Source: Sphingomonas sp. Ag1 (GTDB lineage Bacteria > Pseudomonadota > Alphaproteobacteria > Sphingomonadales > Sphingomonadaceae). Taken from it: a DNA stretch of 64,000 bases. A program made the translations under genes and the position numbers. The stretch is from contig NZ_LAZX01000085.1 in the NCBI RefSeq assembly GCF_000980895.1, forward strand, positions 1 through 64,000, given 5' to 3'. Shown here in pieces: positions 1 to 8,162 of the stretch. The first letter of the stretch is position 1. Every line of letters starts with the position of its first letter. The notes beneath the pieces were generated by a model. It was not told the DNA's origin, did no database searches, and saw only the letters and a program-made list of their open reading frames with translations.

Positions 1-29
1 CATCTTGTCGTCCATCAAGGACACACCGT

Positions 30-52
30 CGCCTCCGCTAATCACGGAGGCG
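30..52. terminator. Hairpin, probable terminator of an upstream gene
   Basis: Perfect 8-bp stem (CGCCTCCG / CGGAGGCG) with a 7-nt loop, lying before the tRNA. It most likely ends transcription of a gene outside the window on the left. No strong T run follows, so the call is tentative. Confidence 0.45.
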
Positions 53-85
53 TTCGTGTTTCCAAAACGGACAAAAACACAGTGT

Positions 86-162
<77 letters not shown>

Positions 163-178
163 AATACACACACACGCT

Positions 179-207
179 CGCCGCCCTTCGGGGCGGCGTT
201 GTCGTTT
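179..207 (+). terminator. Rho-independent terminator of tRNA-fMet
   Basis: Perfect 8-bp stem CGCCGCCC / GGGCGGCG closed by a stable TTCG tetraloop (187-190) and followed by a T-rich tail. It lies directly behind the tRNA and ends that transcript. Confidence 0.85.
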
Positions 208-286
208 GTAGGGCCTGGCCAAGGAACTGGAACGCAAGGCGGCTGGCCGACACAGCCGCTCGTGCTGACTGCGCTGGGGAGCGGCA

Positions 287-1633
287 TCAGCTCGCTGTCG
301 GCGCTATCTCGATTCGGTTGCGGCCGGCCGCCTTCGCCCGATACAGCGCCGCGTCCGCAGCCTTGATCAGATGCGCCTGATCGGGATGGCCATGATGCTC
401 CGCCACCCCCATAGACGCGGTGATCGCCAGTGGATCGTCGCTCCCGGCATCGATCCGCGTCTTCTGCAATGCAGCCCGGATACGTTCCGCAATCTCGTGC
501 GCCTGCCCGGCGTGCGTTTCGTTAAGCACGATCAGGAATTCCTCGCCGCCATAGCGGAAGACGAAGTCGCTTGGTCGCACATGATCCACGACGATCTGCG
601 CCACCTGACGGAGCGCCAGATCACCGGTCTGGTGCCCGTGCCGATCGTTGATCCGTTTGAAATGGTCGACGTCGAGCAGGATGATGCACAGCCCGCTGTC
701 GTTCGCCGTGGCGAATTCGATCTCCCGCCCGAGGATTGCCGGCAGGAACCGACGGTTCAGCGCGCGGGTGAGCGGGTCGCGCCCGCTTTCGAGCGCCGTC
801 AGGCTTTGAAACAGCTCCATGACCAGCGCCGATACCCGGCTCACCGCGGCCTGCAGTTCGGACAGCGTCTCCATGCGCTGGTTCGGACCGCCAGTCGTTT
901 CCAGTTCGGGCAGCAGCACGCGGTCGATCCGCTGCGTCTCCGCCAGCAGGTCCTGGTAGATCACCGATCGTTCGAACATGAAGCTCGCGCGGTGCCGCAG
1001 CCACAGCCCGAAGGGAGAATCCAGCAGCCGCGTTAGCCCGCGATCAGCCTCCCCCTGCAACAGGCTGAACAGCGTCTTCTGGCTCCACTCCATCAGGCTT
1101 GCCTTCTGCGCCTCCTTCTCGGTGGAGACGTCCTGATCGATCGAGAACAGCCGGTATGCCTCATCGAGCCGAGCCCGAGCAGTTGTGTCCTTCACATAGG
1201 CCTGGCTCATCATCATGATTGCGACGTCGATCCGCTCATGCGCCAGCTGGAGCGCCGCCAGGCAGCGTTGCGGCTCCGCACGCGCGGAGAGAAGCTGCGC
1301 CAGCCGCGCTTTCAGTGTCGCCGCGCCCTGCATCACCAGATGGATGGGAATGTTGATCCGCGCGTGAACCTGCCCGATCACGCGCTGGCTTTCCTGCAGG
1401 CGTGGGCAATCGCGGATATCGGCCTCGTCGAACAGCGCCGTCAGCCAGTCGAGCAGTGAGGCGCTCAGCCGCCCGTGGACCACCGAATGGCTGAGGAACC
1501 GCTGCGCCTCTTCGTCCTGCAGCAGCGTGTCGTAGAAACGCGCCACCATATCGGCGCCATGCTCCGATGCGATCTGCCGCAGGATTGCGACGCTATCGCC
1601 CAGAGCCTCATTCGCTACCATTTCACCTAACAC
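287..1633 (-). CDS. Globin-coupled sensor diguanylate cyclase (DosC-like)
   Basis: Predicted oxygen-responsive cyclase that makes cyclic di-GMP from two GTP. Residues 1-150 are a globin-coupled sensor domain; His90 in the VHARINIP motif matches the proximal heme ligand of DosC/YddV, and Tyr34 is the likely distal residue. A middle linker leads to a C-terminal GGDEF domain with an intact GGEEF signature (362-366) and an RxxD inhibitory site (353-356) exactly five residues before it, so product inhibition is expected. The length of 448 aa is close to DosC (about 460). The coordinates use a GTG start; an ATG four codons later (1621) is equally possible. It is divergent from the cytochrome bd operon, which suggests that oxygen sensing and oxygen respiration are linked here. 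Confidence 0.9.
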   Translation of the reverse strand: MLGEMVANEALGDSVAILRQIASEHGADMVARFYDTLLQDEEAQRFLSHSVVHGRLSASLLDWLTALFDEADIRDCPRLQESQRVIGQVHARINIPIHLVMQGAATLKARLAQLLSARAEPQRCLAALQLAHERIDVAIMMMSQAYVKDTTARARLDEAYRLFSIDQDVSTEKEAQKASLMEWSQKTLFSLLQGEADRGLTRLLDSPFGLWLRHRASFMFERSVIYQDLLAETQRIDRVLLPELETTGGPNQRMETLSELQAAVSRVSALVMELFQSLTALESGRDPLTRALNRRFLPAILGREIEFATANDSGLCIILLDVDHFKRINDRHGHQTGDLALRQVAQIVVDHVRPSDFVFRYGGEEFLIVLNETHAGQAHEIAERIRAALQKTRIDAGSDDPLAITASMGVAEHHGHPDQAHLIKAADAALYRAKAAGRNRIEIAPTAS

Positions 1634-1847
1634 CTAACGATTGCACCATCGACGCGGGTGCCGACCAGACCTGCCTCCCCTGCCTTTGGTGTGCTCTGGT
1701 TAGCAAAAGGTCGACGGGTGCGCATCCGTCGGTTCCGGACGTGCGTCCGCCGGCCCCTGTGGGACTTACGGGTATCGCCGTGGTCGGCTTCGGCCTCAAG
1801 ATTCCGCACACGTCCGGCGGTTGCGCGCTTCTTGAGGATGAACGCCG

Positions 1848-3320
1848 ATGTTCGATGGCCTTGATGCACTGCTCCTCGCCCGCATCCAGTTTGCCTTCAC
1901 GGTCAGCTTCCATTTCATCTTTCCGGCCTTCTCGATCGGGCTGGCGAGCTATCTGGCCGTTCTTGAGGGCTTGTGGCTGCGCACCGGGCGCGCGGTCTAT
2001 CTTGACCTGTTCCGCTTCTGGCTGAAGATTTTCGCCATCACCTTCGCCATGGGCGTCGTGTCGGGCATCGTCATGTCCTATCAGTTTGGCACCAATTGGG
2101 CGGTCTTCTCCGACAAGGCGGGGCCCGTGATCGGTCCGCTCATGGCCTATGAGGTGCTGACCGCTTTCTTCCTGGAGGCAGGATTCCTCGGCGTCATGCT
2201 GTTCGGGATGAAGAAGGTCGGGCGGTCGCTCCACTTCTTCGCCACGCTTATGGTCGCGGCGGGCACATTGATCTCCGCGATCTGGATCATCAGCGTCAAC
2301 AGCTGGATGCAGACGCCGACCGGCTATGCGATGAATTCGGATGGCCAGTTCGTGCCGGGGCCGGACTGGATGGCGATCATCGTCAGCCCCAGTTTCCCCT
2401 ATCGGCTGCTGCACACCGTTCTGGCCGCCTATCTGACCACGGCCTTCGCGGTCGGCGCGGTCGGCGCGTGGCAATTGCTCAAGCAGCGACGTGGCCATTC
2501 CGTCGCCTCGCACGAGGGCAGCGATCCCCGGGAACTGATCGCCGACGCACCGCGATCCGGCGAGGCGGCGCGGACCATGTTGTCGATGGCGATGTGGATG
2601 GCCGCGATCGTCGCCCCGCTGCAGATCATCGCCGGCGACATGCATGGGCTCAACACGCTCGATCATCAGCCGGTCAAGGTGATGGCGATGGAGGGGCACT
2701 ATCAAAGCTACCCTGATGGCGCGCCGCTGATCCTGTTCGGCATCCCCAATTCACAGGAGCGGCGGGTCGACCACGCGGTGGAGATCCCCAAATTGTCGTC
2801 GCTGATCCTGAAGCATGATCTGAACGCCCCGCTCGCGGGGCTCAACACCGTGCCCCTCGCTGAACAGCCGCCGGTGGGGATGGTGTTCTGGGCCTTCCGC
2901 ATCATGGTACTGACGGGATTGGCGATGCTCACGCTGGGCCTATGGAGCCTGTACGCGCGCGCCACGGGCAGACTGTACGATACTCCCATGCTGCATCGCG
3001 CTGCGGTGTTCATGGGGCCGTCGGGGTTCGTGGCGGTGATCGCCGGCTGGGTGACGACCGAGGTCGGACGCCAGCCCTACACGATCTACGGCCTGCTCAC
3101 GACCGCGGACAGCGTGTCGCCGCTTGCGGCACCTGCCGTCGCCGCCTCGCTCGTCGCCTTCATCATCGTCTATTTCGCGGTGTTCGGCTTTGGCACCTGG
3201 TACATCCTTCGCCTGATGAACAAGGGCGTGCAGATCCACGAGCCCGAACCAACAGAGGGTTCGGGTCCGATCCGCACCGCCGGCATCACGCCTGGTCCCA
3301 CGCAACTGGCGGGAGCCTGA
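1848..3320 (+). CDS. cydA: Cytochrome bd-type quinol oxidase subunit I (CioA-like)
   Basis: Catalytic subunit of the terminal oxidase that reduces oxygen to water with electrons from quinol in the inner membrane. Heme ligands are recognisable: His22 (b595 position, SFHFIFP), His189 (b558 position, RLLHTVLAAYL) and Met352. The acidic pair Glu102 and Glu110 in the segment beginning GPLMAYE matches the proton-channel glutamates. The 490-aa length with a short quinone loop fits the cyanide-insensitive (Cio) branch rather than the long-loop Escherichia coli form. The ATG is preceded by a GAGGA ribosome binding site. First gene of a three-gene operon; subunit II starts 3 nt after its stop. Confidence 0.95.
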   Translation: MFDGLDALLLARIQFAFTVSFHFIFPAFSIGLASYLAVLEGLWLRTGRAVYLDLFRFWLKIFAITFAMGVVSGIVMSYQFGTNWAVFSDKAGPVIGPLMAYEVLTAFFLEAGFLGVMLFGMKKVGRSLHFFATLMVAAGTLISAIWIISVNSWMQTPTGYAMNSDGQFVPGPDWMAIIVSPSFPYRLLHTVLAAYLTTAFAVGAVGAWQLLKQRRGHSVASHEGSDPRELIADAPRSGEAARTMLSMAMWMAAIVAPLQIIAGDMHGLNTLDHQPVKVMAMEGHYQSYPDGAPLILFGIPNSQERRVDHAVEIPKLSSLILKHDLNAPLAGLNTVPLAEQPPVGMVFWAFRIMVLTGLAMLTLGLWSLYARATGRLYDTPMLHRAAVFMGPSGFVAVIAGWVTTEVGRQPYTIYGLLTTADSVSPLAAPAVAASLVAFIIVYFAVFGFGTWYILRLMNKGVQIHEPEPTEGSGPIRTAGITPGPTQLAGA

Positions 3321-3323
3321 GCC

Positions 3324-4331
3324 ATGGGCGTCAACATCGACCTCACGATCGTATGGGCCTTCATCCTGGCCTTTGCGGTCTTCGCCTATGTGGTGATGGA
3401 CGGGTTCGATCTGGGGATCGGCATCCTCTTCCCCGCCTTTGGCGTCGGGCCGGAGCGCGATCAGGCGATGAATGCGATCGCGCCGGTGTGGGACGGGAAC
3501 GAGACGTGGCTGGTGCTGGGCGGCGGGGGGCTGCTCGCCGCCTTTCCGCTCGCTTATGGCGTGGTGATGACGGGGCTCTACCCGCCGATCATCGCCATGC
3601 TGCTCGGTCTCGTCTTCCGCGGCGTGGCCTTTGAGGCGCGCTGGCGTGATCCGGCACATCGCGCCGGCTGGGATTTCGCCTTCACCGCCGGCTCGTTCGT
3701 CGCTGCCTTTTCGCAAGGGGTGATATTGGGCGCGCTGCTTCAGGGGGTGACGGTTGCCGATCGCGCCTATGCCGGCGGGTGGCTAGATTGGGCGAGCCCG
3801 TTCAGCATGCTCACGGGGATCAGCGTGGTGTGCGGCTATGGTCTGCTCGGCGCCACCTGGCTGATCTGGAAGACGGAAGGGCCGACACAGGATCACGCCT
3901 ATCGCCTTGCCGGCCGCTTCTTCCAGGCGACCCTGGTCGCCATCGTGCTGGTCAGCTTCTCCACCCTCGGCCTCGACGCTGATTACCGCCAGAAATGGCT
4001 GGGCGAGCCGGCGATCTATCTCACGTCTCAGGTGCCGCTGCTCAGCGCGATCATCGCCTTCGCCTTTCACCGTTCGCTGCGTCGCCGGCGGGAGGCGCGG
4101 CCGTTCTTCCTCGCGCTGGCCTTGTTCCTGGTGAGCTTTATTGGGCTGGGGATCAGCATGTGGCCCTATGTCGTGCCGGAGGCGCTGACGATCTGGGAGG
4201 CCGCGGCGCCCGAACGCAGCCAGATATTCATGCTGGTCGGCGCGCTGGTGCTGGTGCCGATCATCCTGGTCTACACGGCCTGGTCCTATTGGGTGTTCCG
4301 CGGGAAGGTTGGCATGGAGGGTTATCATTGA
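3324..4331 (+). CDS. cydB: Cytochrome bd-type quinol oxidase subunit II (CioB-like)
   Basis: Integral membrane partner of CydA, 335 aa with about eight or nine hydrophobic helices. The start (VNIDLTIVWAFILAFAVFAY) and the sequence MDGFDLGIGILFP just after it are typical of CydB, including the conserved acidic and Gly-rich segment near helix 1 and the WDGNETWLVL motif. It follows cydA by 3 nt. Its TGA stop shares one base with the ATG of the next small gene, indicating one transcript and coupled translation. Confidence 0.95.
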   Translation: MGVNIDLTIVWAFILAFAVFAYVVMDGFDLGIGILFPAFGVGPERDQAMNAIAPVWDGNETWLVLGGGGLLAAFPLAYGVVMTGLYPPIIAMLLGLVFRGVAFEARWRDPAHRAGWDFAFTAGSFVAAFSQGVILGALLQGVTVADRAYAGGWLDWASPFSMLTGISVVCGYGLLGATWLIWKTEGPTQDHAYRLAGRFFQATLVAIVLVSFSTLGLDADYRQKWLGEPAIYLTSQVPLLSAIIAFAFHRSLRRRREARPFFLALALFLVSFIGLGISMWPYVVPEALTIWEAAAPERSQIFMLVGALVLVPIILVYTAWSYWVFRGKVGMEGYH

Positions 4332-4447
4332 TGGATATGGACGTGCCCTTGTGGCAGCGGGTCGGGTGGATGGCGTTCATCTGGGCGCTCAGCGTATCTG
4401 CCGTCGGGATCGTGGCAACGCTGATCCGATTCTGGCTGAAGACGTGA
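4331..4447 (+). CDS. DUF2474 small membrane protein, third gene of the bd oxidase operon
   Basis: A 38-residue protein, MDMDVPLWQRVGWMAFIWAL being its first 20 residues, with one transmembrane helix and a basic C-terminal end. Size, single helix, the WQR...GW start and its position after cydB match DUF2474 proteins, which sit where CydX-type accessory subunits occur in other bd oxidases. The ATG overlaps the cydB stop by one base; Met3 is an alternative start. By analogy with CydX it may stabilise the oxidase hemes, but that is inference. Confidence 0.85.
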   Translation: MDMDVPLWQRVGWMAFIWALSVSAVGIVATLIRFWLKT

Positions 4448-4448
4448 C

Positions 4449-4473
4449 GTTCCGCTGCCGCTGACCGCGGAAC
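4449..4473. terminator. Hairpin between the convergent oxidase and hydrolase genes
   Basis: Inverted repeat GTTCCGC / GCGGAAC with an 11-nt loop in the short gap between two convergent genes. There is no T run, so this may be a weak bidirectional terminator or a chance stem. Confidence 0.3.
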
Positions 4474-4505
4474 ACCTCGTCCGCTTGTCGCGGTCCGCTG
4501 GGCTA

Positions 4506-5360
4506 CTACAGCGGCCGGCCCGCCTGGCAGCGCTCCAGTTCGACCGGATCGTGCGCGCAGGCGATCGATACGTCACCGCGGCGTTCCAGCGATAGCGCGC
4601 GCAGCCGATCCTGGTTGCCTAGGCGATGCTCCGCGCTGACCTCCATCAGCCGCTGGTAGGCGCGTAGCCCCGGGGTGCATCGCCGCCGCGCGGTGCGCAT
4701 CTCGCCGCGATAGAAATAGGCGTCGCCCGCGTGCAGCAGCCAGCGCCCGTCATCGCGCTGCACCGCGACGCCGGCATGGCCCCAGGTGTGGCCGGGTAGC
4801 GGGATCATCAGGATCTCGGGCGGCAGCCCGGGCAGGTCGCGCACCGCATCGAACCCGAACCACGGCTCCCCCGCCGAGCTGTACCGGCGCCAGTTGCGCA
4901 CATCGTTGAGGTGCGGCGTGCGCCAGCGGTTGCGCGCGACAAAGGCATCGTGCGCCGTCGTCGCATCGTCGAACTCGCGCTGCATCACGTGCACGGTCGC
5001 GGCGGGAAAGTCGTCCAGCCCGCCGGCATGGTCGAAATCGAGGTGCGTGACGATGATGTGCCGCACGTCGGTGGGGCGAAAGCCCATCGCCTCGACCTGC
5101 CGGATCGCGGTATCTTCCTCGCGCAGCTTGATGTTCAGCATCGCCCGCCACGGCCGCGGGATGCGGATCCGCCCGTGTTCATGCGGATGGTGCACATCGT
5201 TCAGGCCATAGCCGGTATCCACCAGCACCAGGCCGTGAGCATCGGTTTCGATCAACAGGCAATGGCAGACGAGCGTGCCGTGAACGCCCAGGCTGCGCCC
5301 GTCGTACAGCGCGCCGCCCACCGGACAATCGGTGCCGCAATTCAGGTGATGGATCCGCAT
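4506..5360 (-). CDS. Metallo-beta-lactamase-fold hydrolase
   Basis: 284-aa hydrolase of the metallo-beta-lactamase superfamily. The metal motif is THLDFDHAGG (His106, Asp108, Asp110, His111), where the second histidine of the classic HxHxDH is aspartate; this variant is common in a subgroup that includes lactonase-like enzymes. Further metal-site signatures are LPGHTWGH and LHAGDAYF. It lacks a signal peptide, so it is probably cytoplasmic. Substrate cannot be read from sequence; an acyl-homoserine lactonase or another esterase/lactonase are possibilities. It stands alone, convergent with the oxidase operon. Confidence 0.8.
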   Translation of the reverse strand: MRIHHLNCGTDCPVGGALYDGRSLGVHGTLVCHCLLIETDAHGLVLVDTGYGLNDVHHPHEHGRIRIPRPWRAMLNIKLREEDTAIRQVEAMGFRPTDVRHIIVTHLDFDHAGGLDDFPAATVHVMQREFDDATTAHDAFVARNRWRTPHLNDVRNWRRYSSAGEPWFGFDAVRDLPGLPPEILMIPLPGHTWGHAGVAVQRDDGRWLLHAGDAYFYRGEMRTARRRCTPGLRAYQRLMEVSAEHRLGNQDRLRALSLERRGDVSIACAHDPVELERCQAGRPL

Positions 5361-5414
5361 AAGGGTTTGCCCATGTGCAAGGGGAGGGCGCCGCGCCGCA
5401 ACGCCCCCCGGTCA

Positions 5415-5437
5415 CGCGCGGCGATCACCGCCGCGCG
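5415..5437. terminator. GC-rich hairpin, probable terminator of the DUF4142 gene
   Basis: Perfect 9-bp stem CGCGCGGCG / CGCCGCGCG with a 5-nt loop, located just after the stop of the DUF4142 gene on the minus strand. No T run is present, so termination strength is uncertain. Confidence 0.45.
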
Positions 5438-5448
5438 CGGTTCATGAT

Positions 5449-6000
5449 TCACATGCTACCGGACTTTGCGGTCGCTTTCATCATGCGCTGCGCGTCGGTC
5501 AGGTGCTGGCGCACGACGGGCACGGCCTTGTTGGCGGAGGAACGCAGCGCCGGCTGGTCGCCGCCGGTGCCATAGCTGCGGTGCAGGTCAAGCGCGGCCT
5601 GGTGCGCGGGCACCTGCTGCGCCAGGTACAGGCGGTCGAAATCGCCCGGCGCCGCATTCTGCAATTCGGCCAGCGACGCGGTCACACCGGCATCGAGTGC
5701 CGGGGGTGGCGGGGTCATCCCGGCCTTGCGCGCGGCGGCCATGGTCGCTGCCGTGGTGGTCTGATGGTGATCGATCAGCATCTGGGCATAGCGTTTCACT
5801 TCTGGCCGCTGCGCCTTCTCCAGCGCGATCTTGCTTGAATTGATTTCGTAGAGGTCGCTCTTGCCCGCCGCCATCACATAGGGCGCCGCCTGGGTCTTCG
5901 CTTCGGGCGGGGGCGGCGGGGGCGGGGTTTGCGCCATTGCTGGCAACGCGGTTCCGGCCAGCGCCATCGCCATGGTAAGACCAAATGTCTTCATCATCAT
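5449..6000 (-). CDS. DUF4142 domain protein, exported
   Basis: Predicted periplasmic protein of 183 aa. A signal peptide (MMMKTFGLTMAMALAGTALP, then AMAQ) is followed by a proline-rich spacer of seven consecutive prolines and a helical DUF4142 domain, a ferritin-like four-helix fold of unknown function often seen in stress-related gene sets. The motif KRYAQMLIDHHQTT with paired histidines is typical. Three ATG codons in tandem (6000, 5997, 5994) follow an AGGAGAGA site; the second or third has better spacing. A longer frame to 6054 exists but lacks a signal peptide at its N-terminus and is less likely. Confidence 0.85.
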   Translation of the reverse strand: MMMKTFGLTMAMALAGTALPAMAQTPPPPPPPEAKTQAAPYVMAAGKSDLYEINSSKIALEKAQRPEVKRYAQMLIDHHQTTTAATMAAARKAGMTPPPPALDAGVTASLAELQNAAPGDFDRLYLAQQVPAHQAALDLHRSYGTGGDQPALRSSANKAVPVVRQHLTDAQRMMKATAKSGSM

Positions 6001-6412
6001 TCTCTCCTGTTGTGCGTCACGGGCGATGGGGATCGTGCGTGCCTGTCGCGACAAGGTTCGGCAGAAGGGCCGGCCAACGCTTCCTTGCGCAGGTGCTGCG
6101 AGCGGTCCGAGGCGTGAAGCGCGGGTCTCGTCGTTGGTCTAGCGATGCGCGCCTCACCGACTTGCGCTTCCGGACACCTATTTTGTCCCTCGCGCTGGGG
6201 CGGCGGCCCGCAATTGTTCCGTTGATCCTCCATTCCCCGGCAAGGAAGCCCCTGCTTGTTGCCTCCAACAAACGAGCGGGCGGATGGTCGCGTCAGTGCC
6301 AGGCGCTTTGCCAAACTTTCTGAGCAACTTGGATCAACTTGGCGGCTACTTCGACCGCCCCCGCTTATTCTTCATGGCGGCGCTCACGAGGTCCTTCGGG
6401 CCCGTGCAGACT
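6001..6412. other. Non-coding gap of about 410 bases
   Basis: Between the divergently pointing start of the DUF4142 gene and the 3' end of the PaaX-type gene. It holds the DUF4142 ribosome binding site at 6002-6008. I see no convincing coding frame, RNA gene, repeat or stress-sigma promoter in the rest. Confidence 0.6.
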
Positions 6413-7240
6413 CTATGCCACCTGGTCCCAGGCGGCTTTGCCCACCGCATCATAATGCCGCATCGCATCGATCATCGCCGCGCGCAGCCCGGTGTCGATC
6501 AGGGCGGAGGGCAGCATCGGATCACGATTGATCGCGCGGATCACCGATTGGCCAAGCAGCAATGTCTCGCGCGCCGCCCCGTCGGCGGTCATCGTCGGCA
6601 GCCGCGCGGCGCTGGCGTCCATCTCGCCGATCCAATGGCGATACCCCGCCTCGATCGCGTCGCGCGGCCACAGCGCCTTCCAGGCTGAGTCATCACTCGA
6701 ACATGCGTCGCCGATGATCGTCGCCTCGCGGTCGAGCCCGATCGCATGAAGCTGCCGGGCAAGCTGCGGCATCGGATCGGCCAGATTGTGTGGCCGCACC
6801 CAGGCGCCCGACGGCGTCCGCGCCAGGCCATGGAGCGTCAGCGCCCGTTCGCGTTCGCGCAGCCGGCGACGGTCGCTGCGACCCAGATGGTCGACCAGCA
6901 CGATCAGCCATCGCCCGTCCCAGTCCCGCACGCGCGTTTCCGCGCTCGCCCAGCCGCGTGCCCGCTCGTCGAGCGCCTTGCCGCCGGGGCCGATCGCGTA
7001 CAGCCCGCGTTCGACCTGCTGCACCGTGCCCTCGCGGCACAGCCGGCCCAGGGCCACGCGCATCGCACCGCCCTCCAGCCCCATCACCTCGCCGCGCCGC
7101 ACCAGCTCGGCGACACGCATCGGGCGCCGCACCGCTGACAGGAACCCCAGTGCCAGCGACCGCGCCGACAAGGGTGCTCGCCAGTCTTGTAACGAAAATT
7201 GACTCACACCGTCATTATGCGTTACAAGTTGTCCGGTCAT
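6413..7240 (-). CDS. PaaX family transcriptional regulator
   Basis: Repressor-like protein of up to 275 aa. The N-terminal winged-helix region (PLSARSLALGFLSA, then GGAMRVALGRLCREG) and the central WDGRWLIVLVDH motif match PaaX, the phenylacetyl-CoA-responsive repressor family. The C-terminal domain is helical with the YRHWIG and LGQSVIRAINRDP segments usual in this family. The ligand here is unknown. It is divergent from the desaturase gene, with only 15 bp between the extreme starts. The ATG at 7240 has no clear ribosome site, and a pair of inverted 9-bp repeats lies inside its first codons, so a GTG at 7207 may be the real start. Confidence 0.8.
   Translation of the reverse strand: MTGQLVTHNDGVSQFSLQDWRAPLSARSLALGFLSAVRRPMRVAELVRRGEVMGLEGGAMRVALGRLCREGTVQQVERGLYAIGPGGKALDERARGWASAETRVRDWDGRWLIVLVDHLGRSDRRRLRERERALTLHGLARTPSGAWVRPHNLADPMPQLARQLHAIGLDREATIIGDACSSDDSAWKALWPRDAIEAGYRHWIGEMDASAARLPTMTADGAARETLLLGQSVIRAINRDPMLPSALIDTGLRAAMIDAMRHYDAVGKAAWDQVA
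7186..7228. promoter_or_regulatory. Paired inverted repeats, candidate PaaX-type operator
   Basis: Perfect 9-bp arms CTTGTAACG (7186-7194) and CGTTACAAG (7220-7228), about 34 bp centre to centre, close to three helical turns. A TTGACT hexamer resembling a -35 box for the desaturase lies between them at 7199-7204. The placement in a regulator/target divergent region suggests an autoregulatory operator. Confidence 0.5.
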
Positions 7241-7255
7241 TCGGGGAGCCTACGC

Positions 7256-8155
7256 ATGAAGCCCGCACCGATCACCGATTTTCTCAGCAAGGATGAACTG
7301 GCGGCGCTGATGCGACCGTCCAACCTGCGCGGCGCCTGGACGATCGCGGTCAATTGGGCGATCATCGCGTTCGCCTTTGCGCTGGCGATCGCCTGGCCCA
7401 ATCCGCTGACGATCGTGCTTGCCGTCCTGCTGCTCGCCGGGCGCCAGCTCGGGCTGGGCATCATTGTTCATGATTGCGCGCACCATGCGCTGTTCGCCTC
7501 GCGCCGTGCGAACGAGATCGCGGGCCAGTGGCTGGCTGGCTATCCGATGAATACGTCGCTGGCGAAATACCGCAGCTACCATCTGAAGCATCATCGCTTC
7601 GCCGGCACGCCGCAGGATCCCGACATCGGCTTCGTCCGCGCCTATCCCGTCACCCGTGCCTCGCTGCGCCGCAAGTTCGTGCGCGACCTGACCGGGCGCA
7701 CGGGCGTTCGGGATCTGGCGCGCGAGCTGAAGACGTTCCGGCTGGCGGAGCAATGGCCGTGGGTCGCGTTCCACCTCGCCCTGTTCACCGCGCTTGCGCT
7801 CGCCGGCGGCTGGTGGGCCTATGGGCTGTGGTGGGCGGCGCAATTGTTCGTCTATCCCGCGATCGTTCGCCTCCGCCAGATCGGCGAGCATGGCGTGGCG
7901 GAGGAGCGCAGCGATCTCGACCCGCGCCGCAACACCTCCACGACCGTCGCGCGCTGGTGGGAGAAGCTGTTCGTTGCCCCCAACGACGTTCACTTCCATC
8001 TCGAACACCATCTCGCGGCGGGTGTGCCGCCCTATCGGCTGCGCGCGATGCACCGGCTGCTGGTGGCGCGCGGCTATTACGACGGTTTCCAGTGCATCTC
8101 GCGCGGCTATGCCGACGTGATCCGCCGCGCGGTGCAGCCGCTCCCTGCCCACTGA
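7256..8155 (+). CDS. Fatty acid desaturase family protein
   Basis: Membrane di-iron desaturase or hydroxylase of 299 aa. The three histidine boxes are complete: HDCAHH (72-77), HLKHH (109-113) and HFHLEHH near residue 245, which together bind two irons. Several hydrophobic helices separate them. The ATG at 7256 is chosen because GGGGAG lies 10 bases upstream; the longer frame from 7199 runs through the regulatory repeats. Substrate is not predictable: acyl lipids, free fatty acids or carotenoids are all possible. Divergent from the PaaX-type gene, which probably controls it. Confidence 0.85.
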   Translation: MKPAPITDFLSKDELAALMRPSNLRGAWTIAVNWAIIAFAFALAIAWPNPLTIVLAVLLLAGRQLGLGIIVHDCAHHALFASRRANEIAGQWLAGYPMNTSLAKYRSYHLKHHRFAGTPQDPDIGFVRAYPVTRASLRRKFVRDLTGRTGVRDLARELKTFRLAEQWPWVAFHLALFTALALAGGWWAYGLWWAAQLFVYPAIVRLRQIGEHGVAEERSDLDPRRNTSTTVARWWEKLFVAPNDVHFHLEHHLAAGVPPYRLRAMHRLLVARGYYDGFQCISRGYADVIRRAVQPLPAH

Positions 8156-8162
8156 CCGCGCT

